Positions 8,408-17,854 are shown, numbered from the stretch's first letter. The stretch is DNA of 64,000 bases from an uncultured Bacteroidales bacterium (GCA_902801325.1 CADCHQ010000017.1:124001-188000); one strand, 5' to 3'. Numbers and translations: made by a program. The notes: a model not told the origin generated them from the letters alone.

Positions 8408-9415
8408 ATGACGTTAATCGAAAAAATTATTGCTCGCGCACAAAGCAATCGTCAGCGCATCGTGCTCCCAGAATCACTGGAAGAGCGCACACTGACTGCC
8501 GCCGACCGCGCAGTAGCCGACAAACTGGCCGAAATCATCCTTATCGGAAACCGTGAGGAGATTCTGGCACGTGCCAAAGAACTGAACCTGACACACATTG
8601 AAGGGGCAACCATCATCGACCCCAAGACCAGTGAGAAAACCAACGAGTACGCCGCTCTGCTCTACGAATTGCGTAAGGCAAAAGGTATGACCCAGCAGGA
8701 GGCCTGGAAGAAGGTTCTCGACCCCTTGTACTTTGGTTGCCTCATCATCAAGAGCGGTGACGCCGACGGACAAATCAGCGGTGCACTCAGTACCACTGGC
8801 GACACCCTGCGCCCCGCCCTGCAGATCATCAAGTGTGCTCCTGGAATCACTTGTGTCAGCGGTGCCATGCTGCTCATCACCAAAACACCCCAATATGGCG
8901 AAGACGGCGTGCTGGTAGTAGGCGACGTAGCCGTTACACCTATGCCCGACGCACAGCAACTGGCACAGATAGCCGTCTGCACAGCTCAGACCGCCAAGAG
9001 CGTAGCTGGCTTCGAAGATCCTCGCGTGGCCATGCTTTCCTTCTCGACGAAGGGAAGTGCCAAGCACGAAGTGGTGGACAAAGTGGTGGAAGCCACACGC
9101 CTGGCCAAGGAGTTAGAACCCGAACTGAAGATCGACGGTGAACTGCAGGCCGATGCAGCACTCGTTCCGTCAGTTGGCGAGAAGAAAGCTCCTGGCAGTG
9201 AGATTGCCGGACACGCCAACGTGCTTGTATTCCCCAACCTGGAAGTGGGCAACATTGGTTACAAACTGGTGCAACGCTTGGGCAATGCCGATGCCATTGG
9301 TCCTATCCTGCAAGGTATAGCTCGACCCGTCAACGACCTCAGTCGCGGTTGCTCTGTCGACGACATCTACAAGATGGTGGCCATCACCGCCTGCCAGGCT
9401 ATGGATGCTAAATAG
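8408..9415 (+). CDS. pta: Phosphate acetyltransferase
   Basis: Pta converts acetyl-CoA and phosphate to acetyl phosphate and CoA, the first half of the acetate/ATP fermentation route. At 335 residues it is the short single-domain form without the N-terminal DRTGG regulatory part. Recognisable stretches include IVLPESLEERTLTAAD at the N-terminus, DADGQISGALSTTGDTLRPA, MLSFSTKGSA, DGELQADAA, PNLEVGNIGYKLVQRLG and GPILQGIARPVNDLSRG. The ATG at 8408 follows a repeat-rich spacer. ackA follows after 114 bp, so the two probably form an operon. Confidence 0.95.
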   Translation: MTLIEKIIARAQSNRQRIVLPESLEERTLTAADRAVADKLAEIILIGNREEILARAKELNLTHIEGATIIDPKTSEKTNEYAALLYELRKAKGMTQQEAWKKVLDPLYFGCLIIKSGDADGQISGALSTTGDTLRPALQIIKCAPGITCVSGAMLLITKTPQYGEDGVLVVGDVAVTPMPDAQQLAQIAVCTAQTAKSVAGFEDPRVAMLSFSTKGSAKHEVVDKVVEATRLAKELEPELKIDGELQADAALVPSVGEKKAPGSEIAGHANVLVFPNLEVGNIGYKLVQRLGNADAIGPILQGIARPVNDLSRGCSVDDIYKMVAITACQAMDAK

Positions 9416-9486
9416 AGTGAAGAATGAAGAATTAATAATAACAGTAAAATAGAAGAATTACCCCTATAACTCCCAACAACGATGCT

Positions 9487-9521
9487 TCTCCTCCCCACTA
9501 CTGGGGAGGTTTGGGAGGGGG
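9487..9521. repeat. Palindromic CTCCCC/GGGGAGG interspersed repeat before ackA
   Basis: CTCCTCCCCACTACTGGGGAGG followed at once by TTTGGGAGGGGG lies 9 bp before the ackA start. The same palindrome family appears between genes and inside reading frames elsewhere (25605, 25728, 32113, 44506, 50958, 51050, 52683, 52803). Confidence 0.8.
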
Positions 9522-9529
9522 TTCGAATT

Positions 9530-10723
9530 ATGAAAATCTTAGTATTGAATTGCGGAAGCAGTAGTATCAAGTACGCGTTGTATAACATGGATGACCAGAG
9601 CGTCATCACTAGTGGTGGAATTGAAAAAATAGGACTGCCCGACTCGTTTATTACCATCAAACTGAACGGAGAAAAGTTCAGAATGGAGCGCCCCATCGAG
9701 GAGCATACCGCAGGCGTGCAGTTTATCTTCGAAGTGCTGACAACAGGCGATCACGCCGTGCTGAAGAGCCTCAATGAACTGGATGCTGTGGGTCACCGTA
9801 TGGTGCACGGAGGAGAGAAGTTCAACAAGAGTGTCATCCTCACACCCGAGGTAATGGAAGCTTTTGCCGAATGTAACGACCTGGCACCCCTCCACAACCC
9901 TGCCAACATCAAGGGTGTGAACGCCGTGAAGGCGCTGTTGCCTGATATCCCGCAAGTGGGAGTCTTCGACACAGCTTTCCACCAGACAATGCCCGACTAC
10001 GCCTACATGTACGCTCTTCCTTATGAATTGTACAAGAAATATGGCGTACGCCGTTACGGTTTCCACGGAACAAGTCACCGTTACGTCAGTCAGCGTGTTT
10101 GCGAGTATCTGGGCATCAAGCCTGAGGGCAGCCGCATCATCACCTGCCACGTGGGCAACGGTGCCAGCATTGCTGCCGTAAAGGACGGGAAGTGCGTAGA
10201 CACCTCAATGGGGCTGACACCTCTGGAAGGACTGATGATGGGAACCCGCAGTGGAGACATCGACGCTGGTGCCGTCACCTTCCTGATGGATAAGCTGAAT
10301 CTGGACACAAAAGGCATCTCCAACCTGCTGAACAAACAGAGCGGACTGGCTGGAGTCAGCGGCGGAAGCAGTGACTTCCGCGACATACTGAAAGGTATAG
10401 AAGAAGGCAACGACCGCGCACGCTTGGCCAAGGAGATGTACACCTATCGCATCAAGAAATACATTGCCCAGTATGCTGCTGCAATGGGAGGTGTGGACGT
10501 CATTCTGTTCACCGGCGGAGCTGGCGAGAACCAGTGGGAAGTGCGCGAAGGTGCTACCAAGGGTCTGGAATACATGGGTGTGAAAGTCGATCCCGAAAAG
10601 AATCACGCCATTCGTGCCAAAGAGGCCATCATATCTACCGAAGACAGCAAGGTGACCGTCTGCGTAATCCCCACTGACGAGGAACTGATGATTGCCAAAG
10701 ACACAATGGCTCTGGTGAAATAA
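9530..10723 (+). CDS. ackA: Acetate kinase
   Basis: AckA transfers the phosphoryl group of acetyl phosphate to ADP, giving acetate and ATP. The 397-residue product begins MKILVLNCGSSSIKYAL, the canonical N-terminus with the conserved NxGSSSxK loop. Further family motifs are GHRMVHGGE, VFDTAFHQTMP, YGFHGTSHRYVS, CHVGNGASIAAV, MGLTPLEGLMMGTRSGDIDA and FTGGAGEN. The frame is open 48 bp further upstream, but that extension is the CTCCCC/GGGGAGG repeat and is not part of the enzyme. It follows pta directly. Confidence 0.95.
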   Translation: MKILVLNCGSSSIKYALYNMDDQSVITSGGIEKIGLPDSFITIKLNGEKFRMERPIEEHTAGVQFIFEVLTTGDHAVLKSLNELDAVGHRMVHGGEKFNKSVILTPEVMEAFAECNDLAPLHNPANIKGVNAVKALLPDIPQVGVFDTAFHQTMPDYAYMYALPYELYKKYGVRRYGFHGTSHRYVSQRVCEYLGIKPEGSRIITCHVGNGASIAAVKDGKCVDTSMGLTPLEGLMMGTRSGDIDAGAVTFLMDKLNLDTKGISNLLNKQSGLAGVSGGSSDFRDILKGIEEGNDRARLAKEMYTYRIKKYIAQYAAAMGGVDVILFTGGAGENQWEVREGATKGLEYMGVKVDPEKNHAIRAKEAIISTEDSKVTVCVIPTDEELMIAKDTMALVK

Positions 10724-10869
10724 ACCAAACTGTTAAATAAATAGGACTGCACAAAATCGTACAAATATGTCACGAACAACTTGCGCCTATTATTATAATT
10801 AGTAGTAGATTGGCACCAAAACAAATACCAATTTAATTAACCTTAATTATTAACTTAAAACAAACCAAC

Positions 10870-13650
10870 ATGAAAAAATCTCTATCCTTTTTGAGATTGA
10901 TGTTCATAGCGCTATTTGCGCTTATGGGCATGAGTGTTTGGGCTGACGAGGTCACAGACAAGCTGGATCAAAGTGTAACAGGCGTTACAGGAACGACCTA
11001 CACTGAGTTTTCTGGCAAATCTGTAACATCCGACGCCGTCTATGCTGGGCAGTGTGCTGGTGGAAACGAATCCATCCAGTTACGCAGCAACAACAACAAT
11101 AGTGGTGTAATAACCACTGCCTCTGGCGGTAATGTCAGAAAGATTGCTGTTGTCTGGAACGAGAACACGGCTGAAGCCCGCACGTTACAGGTTTATGGTT
11201 CCAATACAGCATACGCTGCAGCAACCGACCTGTACGATGCCAGTAAGCAGGGAGACCTGCTAGGTGAAATCCCCATGGGAACTAGAGAACTTGAAATTGA
11301 GGGTGACTATGCATTCATCGGTTTTAAGTCCAAGTCCGGGGCTATGTATCTGACTTCTGTCAGCATTACATGGGAAACAGCATCAGCAGGGCCTACTGTC
11401 GAAAAGCCCGTCATCACCCCTGCCACAGGCACGTATTTCGAGGCCCAGACCGTAACTATCACGGCCGAAGAGGGTGCTGAGATTTACTACACCCTAAACG
11501 GTGGTGAGGAACAAAAGTACGAGGCTCCCTTCAGTGTTACAGAAACCACTGAGATTGAGGCTTACGCTAAGAAGGGTACCGATGTCAGCAAAACCACGAA
11601 GGTAACAGTGACCTTTGGTCCTATCTACAACACCTTCGCTGCTGCTAACGAAGCCGCAACAAGCGATCGCATCGTTTCTCGCGTAAACTTCACCGATGCG
11701 CTAGTAACCTACGTAAATGGTTCCAACGCCTACATTAAGGATGCATCTGGTGCTTTGATGATCTATGGTACAAACAATCTGGTTGCTGGAGACAAGATTA
11801 AGGGTCACGTTCAGGGTCAGCTCTACACCTACAACGGTCTGCCTGAAATAGCTTCTCCCAACTTTAATGTTGAAACCGTTTCTTCTGAGAATACGGTAAC
11901 ACCTGTCGAGATTAGTGCTGCCGACTTGGCTGCTAATCCTCTAAAATACGTTAGCCAATACGTTAAGGTAAAGCCCGCTAGGTTTGAAGAAGATGCAGAA
12001 GTTGCCAGCAAGGTCAACCTGAACTTCACAGTTGGTAACGTTGCTTTGGTTCTCCGCAACAACTTCGTACTTGAGTTTGGCGTAGAGGCAAGCAAGGCTT
12101 ACGAAGTAGCTGGAATGGCTACTATCTACAACGGCACTGTTCAACTCTATCCTACAAAGGAGGAAGATATTGCAGAAGTAAGTGGTGAAGAACTCGCATA
12201 CTACGATGCTCTTGCTGCTATTGAAGACGGTAAGGACTATAACATCTTCACCGAAGTTGATGGTCAGAAGTACTATGTAACTGTAGATGGCAAATTGTCT
12301 AATGCTGCAGATGACGGTGGTATCTTTACCTTCAAGAAAGTAACTGGTGGTGCATACAAGCAATATGGTTGGAAGATTGACAGTGGTTCGAAGAGATTCA
12401 CCAATCCTCCTCTGAGCAACAACGTTGCCAATCTGAAACCAGGTGCCTTTGCTACCACGACTGGCGACCGCAATGACTGGGAAGCTCAGGTTCTCTTCCT
12501 GGCAGACGGCAAGTATGCTATCCGTTCCTGCAATACCGCTCATGGAACAAGCAGCTGGGCTGACGCAGGTAGAACTTACTGGACATGGGCTGTTAACGAG
12601 GCCGTAACGCCCGAATACACCTACGATCAGGTTTATCAGTGGGAGATTGAAGGTCCATTGGCTACAGTCAAGGTTACCTACGCCTTGTATGATGTTGACG
12701 GAACCGAGCCTATCAGCACCGCAACCAAGAAGCAGAAAGCCAATAGTGAGGTAGAAGTTCCTGGAGATATGACTTCAGGCTTTGCTTACAACTATACAGT
12801 TGAAGGTACTGTTGGTGAGGAAGACTGCACCATCAAGGTTGTACGTACCTTCAAGGAGGGTGTTGTTCACTCGTTGGCCGACCTGAGCAACAACAAGGCT
12901 TACACCATCCGTTGCGATCGTGGTGCTCTGCTCACGAAGGACGATCATGTTGCTTCAACAGCTCACGGTTCACTCAGCGGTGCAGAGGCTGGTCTGTTCG
13001 CTATCATCAACCACGAGGATCACTATTACCTCTACAGTGTTGCCGATAAGAAGTTCATGACATTCGATCCCACTCTGTCACCCGACGGCGCTCGCGGTCC
13101 TTTGGCCGACGCACCTACTCATGGAACTGAGGATGCTATCGTTCTGGAGGCTAAGACCGATCCGTACTTCTTCGCTTACTTCACGGCTGGCGGAACCAAC
13201 TATGGTTTCAACACCAATGGTAACGATCCTTACGGATACGTCATCAACACATGGATGACAGCAGACCAAGGCAACCAGTACTATATGATTGAGGCAGCTG
13301 ACTTCGATCCTACTGAGGCATTAGTTGCTTTGGGCGTACAGCCGAAACTCGAATACACCAAGTACATCGTTCAGAACGTGGGTAGCGGCCTCTACTGGGG
13401 TGCTGGCAACGACTGGGGCACACGTGCTTCTCTGATTGCTAATCCCGAGTTCGTGGCCAGTACAAGCTGGAGTCTCAGGTTAACAACGGTGGTACACAGT
13501 ACTACTTCAACGGTGACTACATGGACAACGGTTCACCTGCTCCTCTCGCAATCACTATGCTGGCTAACGGCAACTTCACTATTGCCAATGCCACCGACGG
13601 TGGATTCTATGGCTATGATGGCAACAGCACCATTCTGGGTAAGGGTCTGA
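10870..13650 (+). CDS. Secreted modular protein, N-terminal segment (signal peptide, CHB_HEX-like and OB-fold-like modules, first repeat copy)
   Basis: Signal peptide MKKSLSFLRLMFIALFALMG...WADE. Residues about 30-170 form a beta domain of the kind that precedes adhesion or carbohydrate-binding modules. Residues about 175-250 (PVITPATGTYFEAQTVTITA) are a chitobiase/hexosaminidase C-terminal-like module. Residues about 255-435 (YIKDASGALMIYGTNNLVAG) look like an OB-fold module as in YhcR/DUF5689-type proteins. Residues about 447-822 are the first copy of a 375-residue repeat. The last 64 residues, after about 13458, are out of frame and read as nonsense. No catalytic motif was recognised, so adhesion or glycan binding is only a guess. 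Codon choice (GCT, GGT, CTG, AAG) suggests high expression. Confidence 0.75.
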   Translation: MKKSLSFLRLMFIALFALMGMSVWADEVTDKLDQSVTGVTGTTYTEFSGKSVTSDAVYAGQCAGGNESIQLRSNNNNSGVITTASGGNVRKIAVVWNENTAEARTLQVYGSNTAYAAATDLYDASKQGDLLGEIPMGTRELEIEGDYAFIGFKSKSGAMYLTSVSITWETASAGPTVEKPVITPATGTYFEAQTVTITAEEGAEIYYTLNGGEEQKYEAPFSVTETTEIEAYAKKGTDVSKTTKVTVTFGPIYNTFAAANEAATSDRIVSRVNFTDALVTYVNGSNAYIKDASGALMIYGTNNLVAGDKIKGHVQGQLYTYNGLPEIASPNFNVETVSSENTVTPVEISAADLAANPLKYVSQYVKVKPARFEEDAEVASKVNLNFTVGNVALVLRNNFVLEFGVEASKAYEVAGMATIYNGTVQLYPTKEEDIAEVSGEELAYYDALAAIEDGKDYNIFTEVDGQKYYVTVDGKLSNAADDGGIFTFKKVTGGAYKQYGWKIDSGSKRFTNPPLSNNVANLKPGAFATTTGDRNDWEAQVLFLADGKYAIRSCNTAHGTSSWADAGRTYWTWAVNEAVTPEYTYDQVYQWEIEGPLATVKVTYALYDVDGTEPISTATKKQKANSEVEVPGDMTSGFAYNYTVEGTVGEEDCTIKVVRTFKEGVVHSLADLSNNKAYTIRCDRGALLTKDDHVASTAHGSLSGAEAGLFAIINHEDHYYLYSVADKKFMTFDPTLSPDGARGPLADAPTHGTEDAIVLEAKTDPYFFAYFTAGGTNYGFNTNGNDPYGYVINTWMTADQGNQYYMIEAADFDPTEALVALGVQPKLEYTKYIVQNVGSGLYWGAGNDWGTRASLIANPEFVASTSWSLRLTTVVHSTTSTVTTWTTVHLLLSQSLCWLTATSLLPMPPTVDSMAMMATAPFWVRV
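12208..13336 (+). repeat. Long internal duplication, copy 1
   Basis: A 1129-bp copy with high DNA identity to 15059-16144; shared protein blocks include FTEVDGQKYYVT, YGWKIDSGSKRFTNPPL, ATTTGDRNDWEAQVLFL and EGTVGEEDCTIKVVRTFKEG. It acts as the intact reference for the deletion in copy 2. Confidence 0.9.
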
Positions 13651-13859
13651 CCAACGCCGACGATCCCAACGCACAGTGGACTATCGTTACCCTCGAGGAA
13701 GCTAAGGCTGCTCTGGCCAACGCTACCGAGGAGGCTCCAATGAATGCCGGTATGCTGTTCGACGACCTTAACTTCGGTCGCAATAACCGCTACTCTAACA
13801 AGTGGATTGTAAGCGAGGATTGCACCAACAAGAACCTCTCTGGTGGTAACATGAAATAA
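13521..13859 (+). CDS. Secreted repeat protein, second segment (frame -1)
   Basis: This frame continues the protein after the first break. Read from about 13458 it gives QYKLESQVNNGGTQYYFNGD, then MDNGSPAPLAITMLANGNFT, and so on to ...SEDCTNKNLSGGNMK. It is not an independent gene: it has no signal peptide or promoter and stops at a TAA (13857-13859) created by the second one-base loss. Confidence 0.6.
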   Translation: MDNGSPAPLAITMLANGNFTIANATDGGFYGYDGNSTILGKGLTNADDPNAQWTIVTLEEAKAALANATEEAPMNAGMLFDDLNFGRNNRYSNKWIVSEDCTNKNLSGGNMK

Positions 13860-13945
13860 CCGCACAGGGCTTCTATCGTCAGGATGGTTCGGACAACGAG
13901 AACCTGCCCGTATTCTTCGCCAACGAGGAAACACAGACATTCCCC

Positions 13946-15868
13946 TTGAAGACTGGTTCTGAAAACTCGATGTCCGACGCTTCCGTATCCTTCACCAACG
14001 GTCTGTACACCATCGATCCTATCTATGTTCAGGTTACCGACGGCACACTGAACATTGGTGCTAAGCTCGAAGGCAACACCAACCTGTGGTGTATTTGGGA
14101 CAACTTCCAGGTTAAGTACTATGGTGCTGACGCCAATCTTATCGACGTGAAGTTCGCTGCTATGGTTGCACAGGTTGAAGAACTGCGTGCTAAGGCTGAA
14201 GCGCTGAAGGGTGCTGAGAACGTGAGCGAAGCAGCTAACGCAGGTCTGGAGACCGTGCTTGCCGCAACCGCTGACGTTGCTAAGGAAGAAGAGGCTCTGA
14301 AGACCGCAATCGCTTCCCTGACCGAAGCCATCGACCTGGCAGAAGCAGGTATTGAGATTGTTCCGAAGCTCGAGGCCGCTAAGACTTTGGCTGCTTCTAC
14401 CAATGTTGTTACTGCTGAAGCTAAGGCCGCTTACGAGGCTTACATCGCTGATGCTGAGAACAAGTACAACGAAGGTACACTGACTAAGACTGAGGCTATC
14501 GCATTTGAGAATCCTCTGGTAGTAACTGGCTGGCAGCACGATGCTTCAAAGGTTGCCGACGACCTGTTGCTCTCCGCTTGGACCATCAACGATGTTCAGG
14601 CTAAGGACTTCACCACTTCTCTGTACATCAACACATGGTCAGTTGAAGGCGAAAACGACGGTTCTAACTTCAAGGTTCCGTTCTTCGAGTACTGGACTGG
14701 TGATGGCAACTCGTTAGGTACTGCTACCATTAGCGCTACTATGACAGACATTGAGGCTGGATGGTATGAGGTTAGCGTGCTGGCACGTGTTCGTGCAAAG
14801 GATGGCTACACCGCTCCTGCATACGGAATCACTCTCGACGTGAATGGCGGAGAGGCTGTTGACGTTGCTGCCGGTAAGCAGGTTGGCAACACTCAGTTCT
14901 ATCTGGCTGAGTTCAAGACCCTTGGTGAGGTCGGCGAAGACGGCATTTTGAAGATTAACCTGAACGTTGCTGAGGATAACAACATCAGCTGGCTCAGCTT
15001 CAAGAACGTTAACTATACAACCTCCGATGATCCTTCACCCGATGCAGCTTACGAGCGTGCTCTTGCTGCTATTGAAGACGGTCAGAACTATCGCATCTTC
15101 ACTGAGGTTGACGGTCAGAAGTACTACGTAACCGAAGCCGGTAAGCTGTCAAGCGCTACCGCTGACGGTGGTATCTTCGCCCTCAAGAAAGTCACTGGTG
15201 GTGCATTTAAGGAATATGGTTGGAAGATTGACAGTGGTTCGAAGAGATTCACCAATCCTCCTCTGACTGGCGACAATGTTGCTAATCTGACACCAGGTGC
15301 CTTTGCTACCACAACTGGCGATCGCAATGACTGGGAAGCTCAGGTACTCTTCCTGACAAATGGCAAGTATGCTATCCGTTCCTGCAACACCGCTCATGCA
15401 ACAAGCAGTTGGGGTGATGCTGGTAGAACCTTCTGGACATGGGCTGTTAACGAGGCCGTAGTTCCCGAATACACCTACGATCAGGTTTATCTGTGGCAGT
15501 TCGAAGGTCCGTTGAAAACTGTCAATGTTACCTACGCGCTCTATGATGCTGAAGGCACAGAAGCTATCAGCACTGCGACCAAGAAGCAGGAGGCTAACAG
15601 CGAGGTTATTATTCCCGCTGACATGGCTTCGAACTTCGCTTATGACTACACCACTGAAGGAACTGTTGGTGAGGAAGACTGCACCATCAAGGTTGTACGT
15701 ACCTTCAAGGAGGGTGTTGTTCACTCACTGGACGACCTGAGCAATGAGAAGGCTTACACCATCCGTTGCGATCGTGGTGCTCTGATGGTGCAGAGGCTGG
15801 TCAGTTCGCCATCATCAACTATGAAGATCACTATTACCTCTACAGCATTGCCGATAAGAAGTTCATGA
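13946..15868 (+). CDS. Secreted repeat protein, third segment (helical linker, beta module, second repeat copy)
   Basis: In frame from about 13854 (ITAQGFYRQDGSDNENLPVF). It contains a long alanine/glutamate-rich helical region (VEELRAKAEALKGAENVSEA, about 14160-14460) typical of FIVAR-like three-helix spacers, then a beta-sandwich module (WYEVSVLARVRAKDGYTAPA), then the second copy of the 375-residue repeat. The frame is lost at the 46-nt deletion near 15785; the last about 28 residues are out-of-frame sequence. Confidence 0.65.
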   Translation: MKTGSENSMSDASVSFTNGLYTIDPIYVQVTDGTLNIGAKLEGNTNLWCIWDNFQVKYYGADANLIDVKFAAMVAQVEELRAKAEALKGAENVSEAANAGLETVLAATADVAKEEEALKTAIASLTEAIDLAEAGIEIVPKLEAAKTLAASTNVVTAEAKAAYEAYIADAENKYNEGTLTKTEAIAFENPLVVTGWQHDASKVADDLLLSAWTINDVQAKDFTTSLYINTWSVEGENDGSNFKVPFFEYWTGDGNSLGTATISATMTDIEAGWYEVSVLARVRAKDGYTAPAYGITLDVNGGEAVDVAAGKQVGNTQFYLAEFKTLGEVGEDGILKINLNVAEDNNISWLSFKNVNYTTSDDPSPDAAYERALAAIEDGQNYRIFTEVDGQKYYVTEAGKLSSATADGGIFALKKVTGGAFKEYGWKIDSGSKRFTNPPLTGDNVANLTPGAFATTTGDRNDWEAQVLFLTNGKYAIRSCNTAHATSSWGDAGRTFWTWAVNEAVVPEYTYDQVYLWQFEGPLKTVNVTYALYDAEGTEAISTATKKQEANSEVIIPADMASNFAYDYTTEGTVGEEDCTIKVVRTFKEGVVHSLDDLSNEKAYTIRCDRGALMVQRLVSSPSSTMKITITSTALPIRSS

Positions 15869-16144
15869 CGTTTGATCCCACAGCATCGCCCGAAGGCGCT
15901 CGTGGTCCTTTGGCTGACGAGCCTACTCATGGAACTGAAGACGCTATCATTCTGGAGGCCAAGACCGATCCGTACTTCCTCGCTTACTTCACGGCTGGCG
16001 GAGCCAACTATGGTTTCAACACCAATGGTAACGATCCTTACGGATATGTCATCAACTCTTGGATGAACGCAGACCAAGGCAACCAGTACTATATGGTTGA
16101 GGCTGCTGACTTCGATCCTACTGAGGCACTGGCTGCTCTGGAAG
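15059..16144 (+). repeat. Long internal duplication, copy 2 (with 46-nt deletion)
   Basis: 1086 bp, 43 bp shorter than copy 1: one extra codon (TGDN versus SNN) and a 46-nt loss between GGTGCTCTG and GGTGCAGAG. Because 46 is not a multiple of three, the frame changes here. Confidence 0.9.
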
Positions 16145-17580
16145 CATTCTTCCATCCTTCTGACAAGCACAGTTACATCGTAACACGTGACGAGGGTAAA
16201 TTCTATCGTCCCGATGCACCCGATTCTGATGTTCCGTTCAACAGCACATTCGTATCTGCTGATGAAGTATTCACCTTCCAGATGACCGACTTGACAGGTG
16301 CTCTGCACAACCACTTCAACAAGAACGTCTTCACGGATCATAAGGGATTCCGCATCAATGCAGGCGACGGCGACCACATCGTAACGATTTCTGTTCCCAG
16401 CGGTTACAGAATCACTGACTTCACGTTCACATGTCCTGATGACGAAGCTGGTGGCGGTTCGTACAACTATGCTAAGGATGCTGAGTTTACTGATGCTATC
16501 ACTCTGCAGAAGGGCGTAACCATCACAGAAGACGTAAATGCACGCTCATTCCAGTTCTATCTGCATCAGAACAGTGGCGTTATCGACGTTACCTTCGTAG
16601 CTAATGTTATTGAGGTAGAAGAAACCGTATTGGAAAAGACTATCGACGTTGAGCGTTATACCGGTTTGGGTTATGGTGCAACGACATTCGAGCCCGACTT
16701 TACTGAGGCACTTGAATTCCTTGGCATCGAGAACGTGACGGATGCTACTCTTACCTTCATCAATCCTGATGACACTGAGGTTGAGGCAACCTTTGGTGGC
16801 GGAACTCCTGACGGCTGGTGCGACGAAACTGGTGCACTGGTAGGTTGGGGGGAAACTTCCAAGATTTGTGTGAAGTTCAACACCACTGATTCTGACTATA
16901 GCATTTTCGACATGAACGGTGCAGACGTGCTTGGTACAACTTACACTGTACGCTATGCCCTCAGTGCAAACGGCAAGAAGGTCGTTTACTCTATCAACGT
17001 TACATTCGTAGAGGCACCTGTCAAGTACCTGGAGAACTACACGGAGAAGGGATCAATAGATGTGAACCTGTATCCGACAACCTATGGTGAAGCTTACAAT
17101 GCAGTGCTTTCCGATGAATATCAGGAGAGCGTGGTAAGCGAACTGATTGGCGCAGAGTGGGAAAACATCTATGGTGTAGGAGTGAAGGTAGATGGCAAGG
17201 CCACACTGACCGACATCTACTCTTGCGACCCAGCTCCCGGATTCTGGTGTCTGGCAGATGGAACCGCCGACCAATGGGCTAACAGCGCATTTGGTGTAAG
17301 TCTCATCTTCAGTGAGGATTATTCGACATTCCACTTCAGCGCATGGACGAAGGAAGCAGTGACCGGATCCCTACGTACCACCTTCTACCTCGTGAATGAG
17401 GCTACTAAGGAATATGTTGCATACAACATCATTCTGAACGACACTCCCGTTGGAATCAACGCTATTGACGCTGACCTAGAGAATGCTGTAATCTACGACC
17501 TCAACGGCCGTCGCGTAAGCAAGGCTGTCAAGGGTGGTGTTTACATCATCAATGGCAAAAAGGTTTTCATTAAGAAATAA
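15766..17580 (+). CDS. Secreted repeat protein, C-terminal segment with type IX sorting signal
   Basis: In frame from about 15786 (GAEAGQFAIINYEDHYYLYS), it finishes the second repeat copy and adds further beta modules (including two IDV..YTGLGYG/LYPTTYGEAY-type segments), with GINAIDADLENAVIYDLNGR and a final VYIINGKKVFIKK. This tail is the Prevotella form of the type IX secretion C-terminal domain. A strong terminator follows 21 bp after the stop. Some pipelines would start this frame at 15766, but those first residues come from the neighbouring frame and are not a natural N-terminus. Confidence 0.7.
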   Translation: MRSWCSDGAEAGQFAIINYEDHYYLYSIADKKFMTFDPTASPEGARGPLADEPTHGTEDAIILEAKTDPYFLAYFTAGGANYGFNTNGNDPYGYVINSWMNADQGNQYYMVEAADFDPTEALAALEAFFHPSDKHSYIVTRDEGKFYRPDAPDSDVPFNSTFVSADEVFTFQMTDLTGALHNHFNKNVFTDHKGFRINAGDGDHIVTISVPSGYRITDFTFTCPDDEAGGGSYNYAKDAEFTDAITLQKGVTITEDVNARSFQFYLHQNSGVIDVTFVANVIEVEETVLEKTIDVERYTGLGYGATTFEPDFTEALEFLGIENVTDATLTFINPDDTEVEATFGGGTPDGWCDETGALVGWGETSKICVKFNTTDSDYSIFDMNGADVLGTTYTVRYALSANGKKVVYSINVTFVEAPVKYLENYTEKGSIDVNLYPTTYGEAYNAVLSDEYQESVVSELIGAEWENIYGVGVKVDGKATLTDIYSCDPAPGFWCLADGTADQWANSAFGVSLIFSEDYSTFHFSAWTKEAVTGSLRTTFYLVNEATKEYVAYNIILNDTPVGINAIDADLENAVIYDLNGRRVSKAVKGGVYIINGKKVFIKK

Positions 17581-17601
17581 ACCGAAAAGTCATAATTAAC
17601 G

Positions 17602-17640
17602 AATCGCCTGCTTCGGATTGCCGAAGCGGGCGATTTTTTT
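17602..17640 (+). terminator. Strong intrinsic terminator
   Basis: AATCGCCTGCTTCGG pairs with CCGAAGCGGGCGATT around an ATTG loop (one G-T pair) and runs into seven Ts. It ends the large secreted protein transcript. Confidence 0.9.
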
Positions 17641-17730
17641 GTACATATACCTATATTATAAGATGAAGGATGAAGGATGAAGGGTGAAGGATTAGGGATT
17701 AGGGATGAAGGGTTAGGCATAAACAAATAA

Positions 17731-17854
17731 GACCTAGGTACAAATCAAATGAACCTAAGGTGCAAATCAATTGAGCCTAAGGTGCAAATCAATCGAGCCT
17801 AAGGTGCAAATTAATCGAGCCTAAGGTGCAAATTAATCGAGCCTAAGGTGCAAA
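17731..17854. repeat. 22-bp-period array of CCTAAGG cores (six copies)
   Basis: Cores start at 17733 (variant CCTAGGT), 17754, 17776, 17798, 17820 and 17842: one 21-bp step, then four exact 22-bp steps. Spacers read TGCAAATCAATCGAG with small changes. The array lies between the convergent secreted protein gene and the initiator tRNA. Imperfect GATGAAGG/GATTAGGG repeats occupy 17662-17716 just before it. See also 49606-49816 and 28554-28651. Confidence 0.9.

Larger units (their letters stand above)
10870..17580 (+). pseudogene. Large secreted repeat protein with type IX sorting C-terminus, broken by three frame changes
   Basis: Four consecutive reading frames join into one coherent protein of about 2230 residues if three small deletions are repaired. 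The first (near 13458) fits loss of one C: GCC-AGT would have read GCC-CAG, restoring QYKLESQVNNGG. The second (near 13853) fits loss of one G: ATG-AAA would have been ATG-GAA, restoring MEITAQGFYRQDG. The third (near 15785) is a 46-nt deletion, measured against the internal duplicate copy. The protein starts with a signal peptide and ends in YDLNGRRVSKAVKGG and VYIINGKKVFIKK, a Prevotella-type type IX C-terminal signal. It could be a real pseudogene, a phase-variable gene, or a sequencing/assembly artefact; the two 1-nt losses in short homopolymers are suspicious, while the 46-nt loss looks real. Confidence 0.65.

Noticed and set aside
15766..17580. Independent gene starting at 15766
   Set aside because: The first residues are read in the wrong frame of the upstream repeat; sequence continuity shows it is the 3' part of the broken gene.
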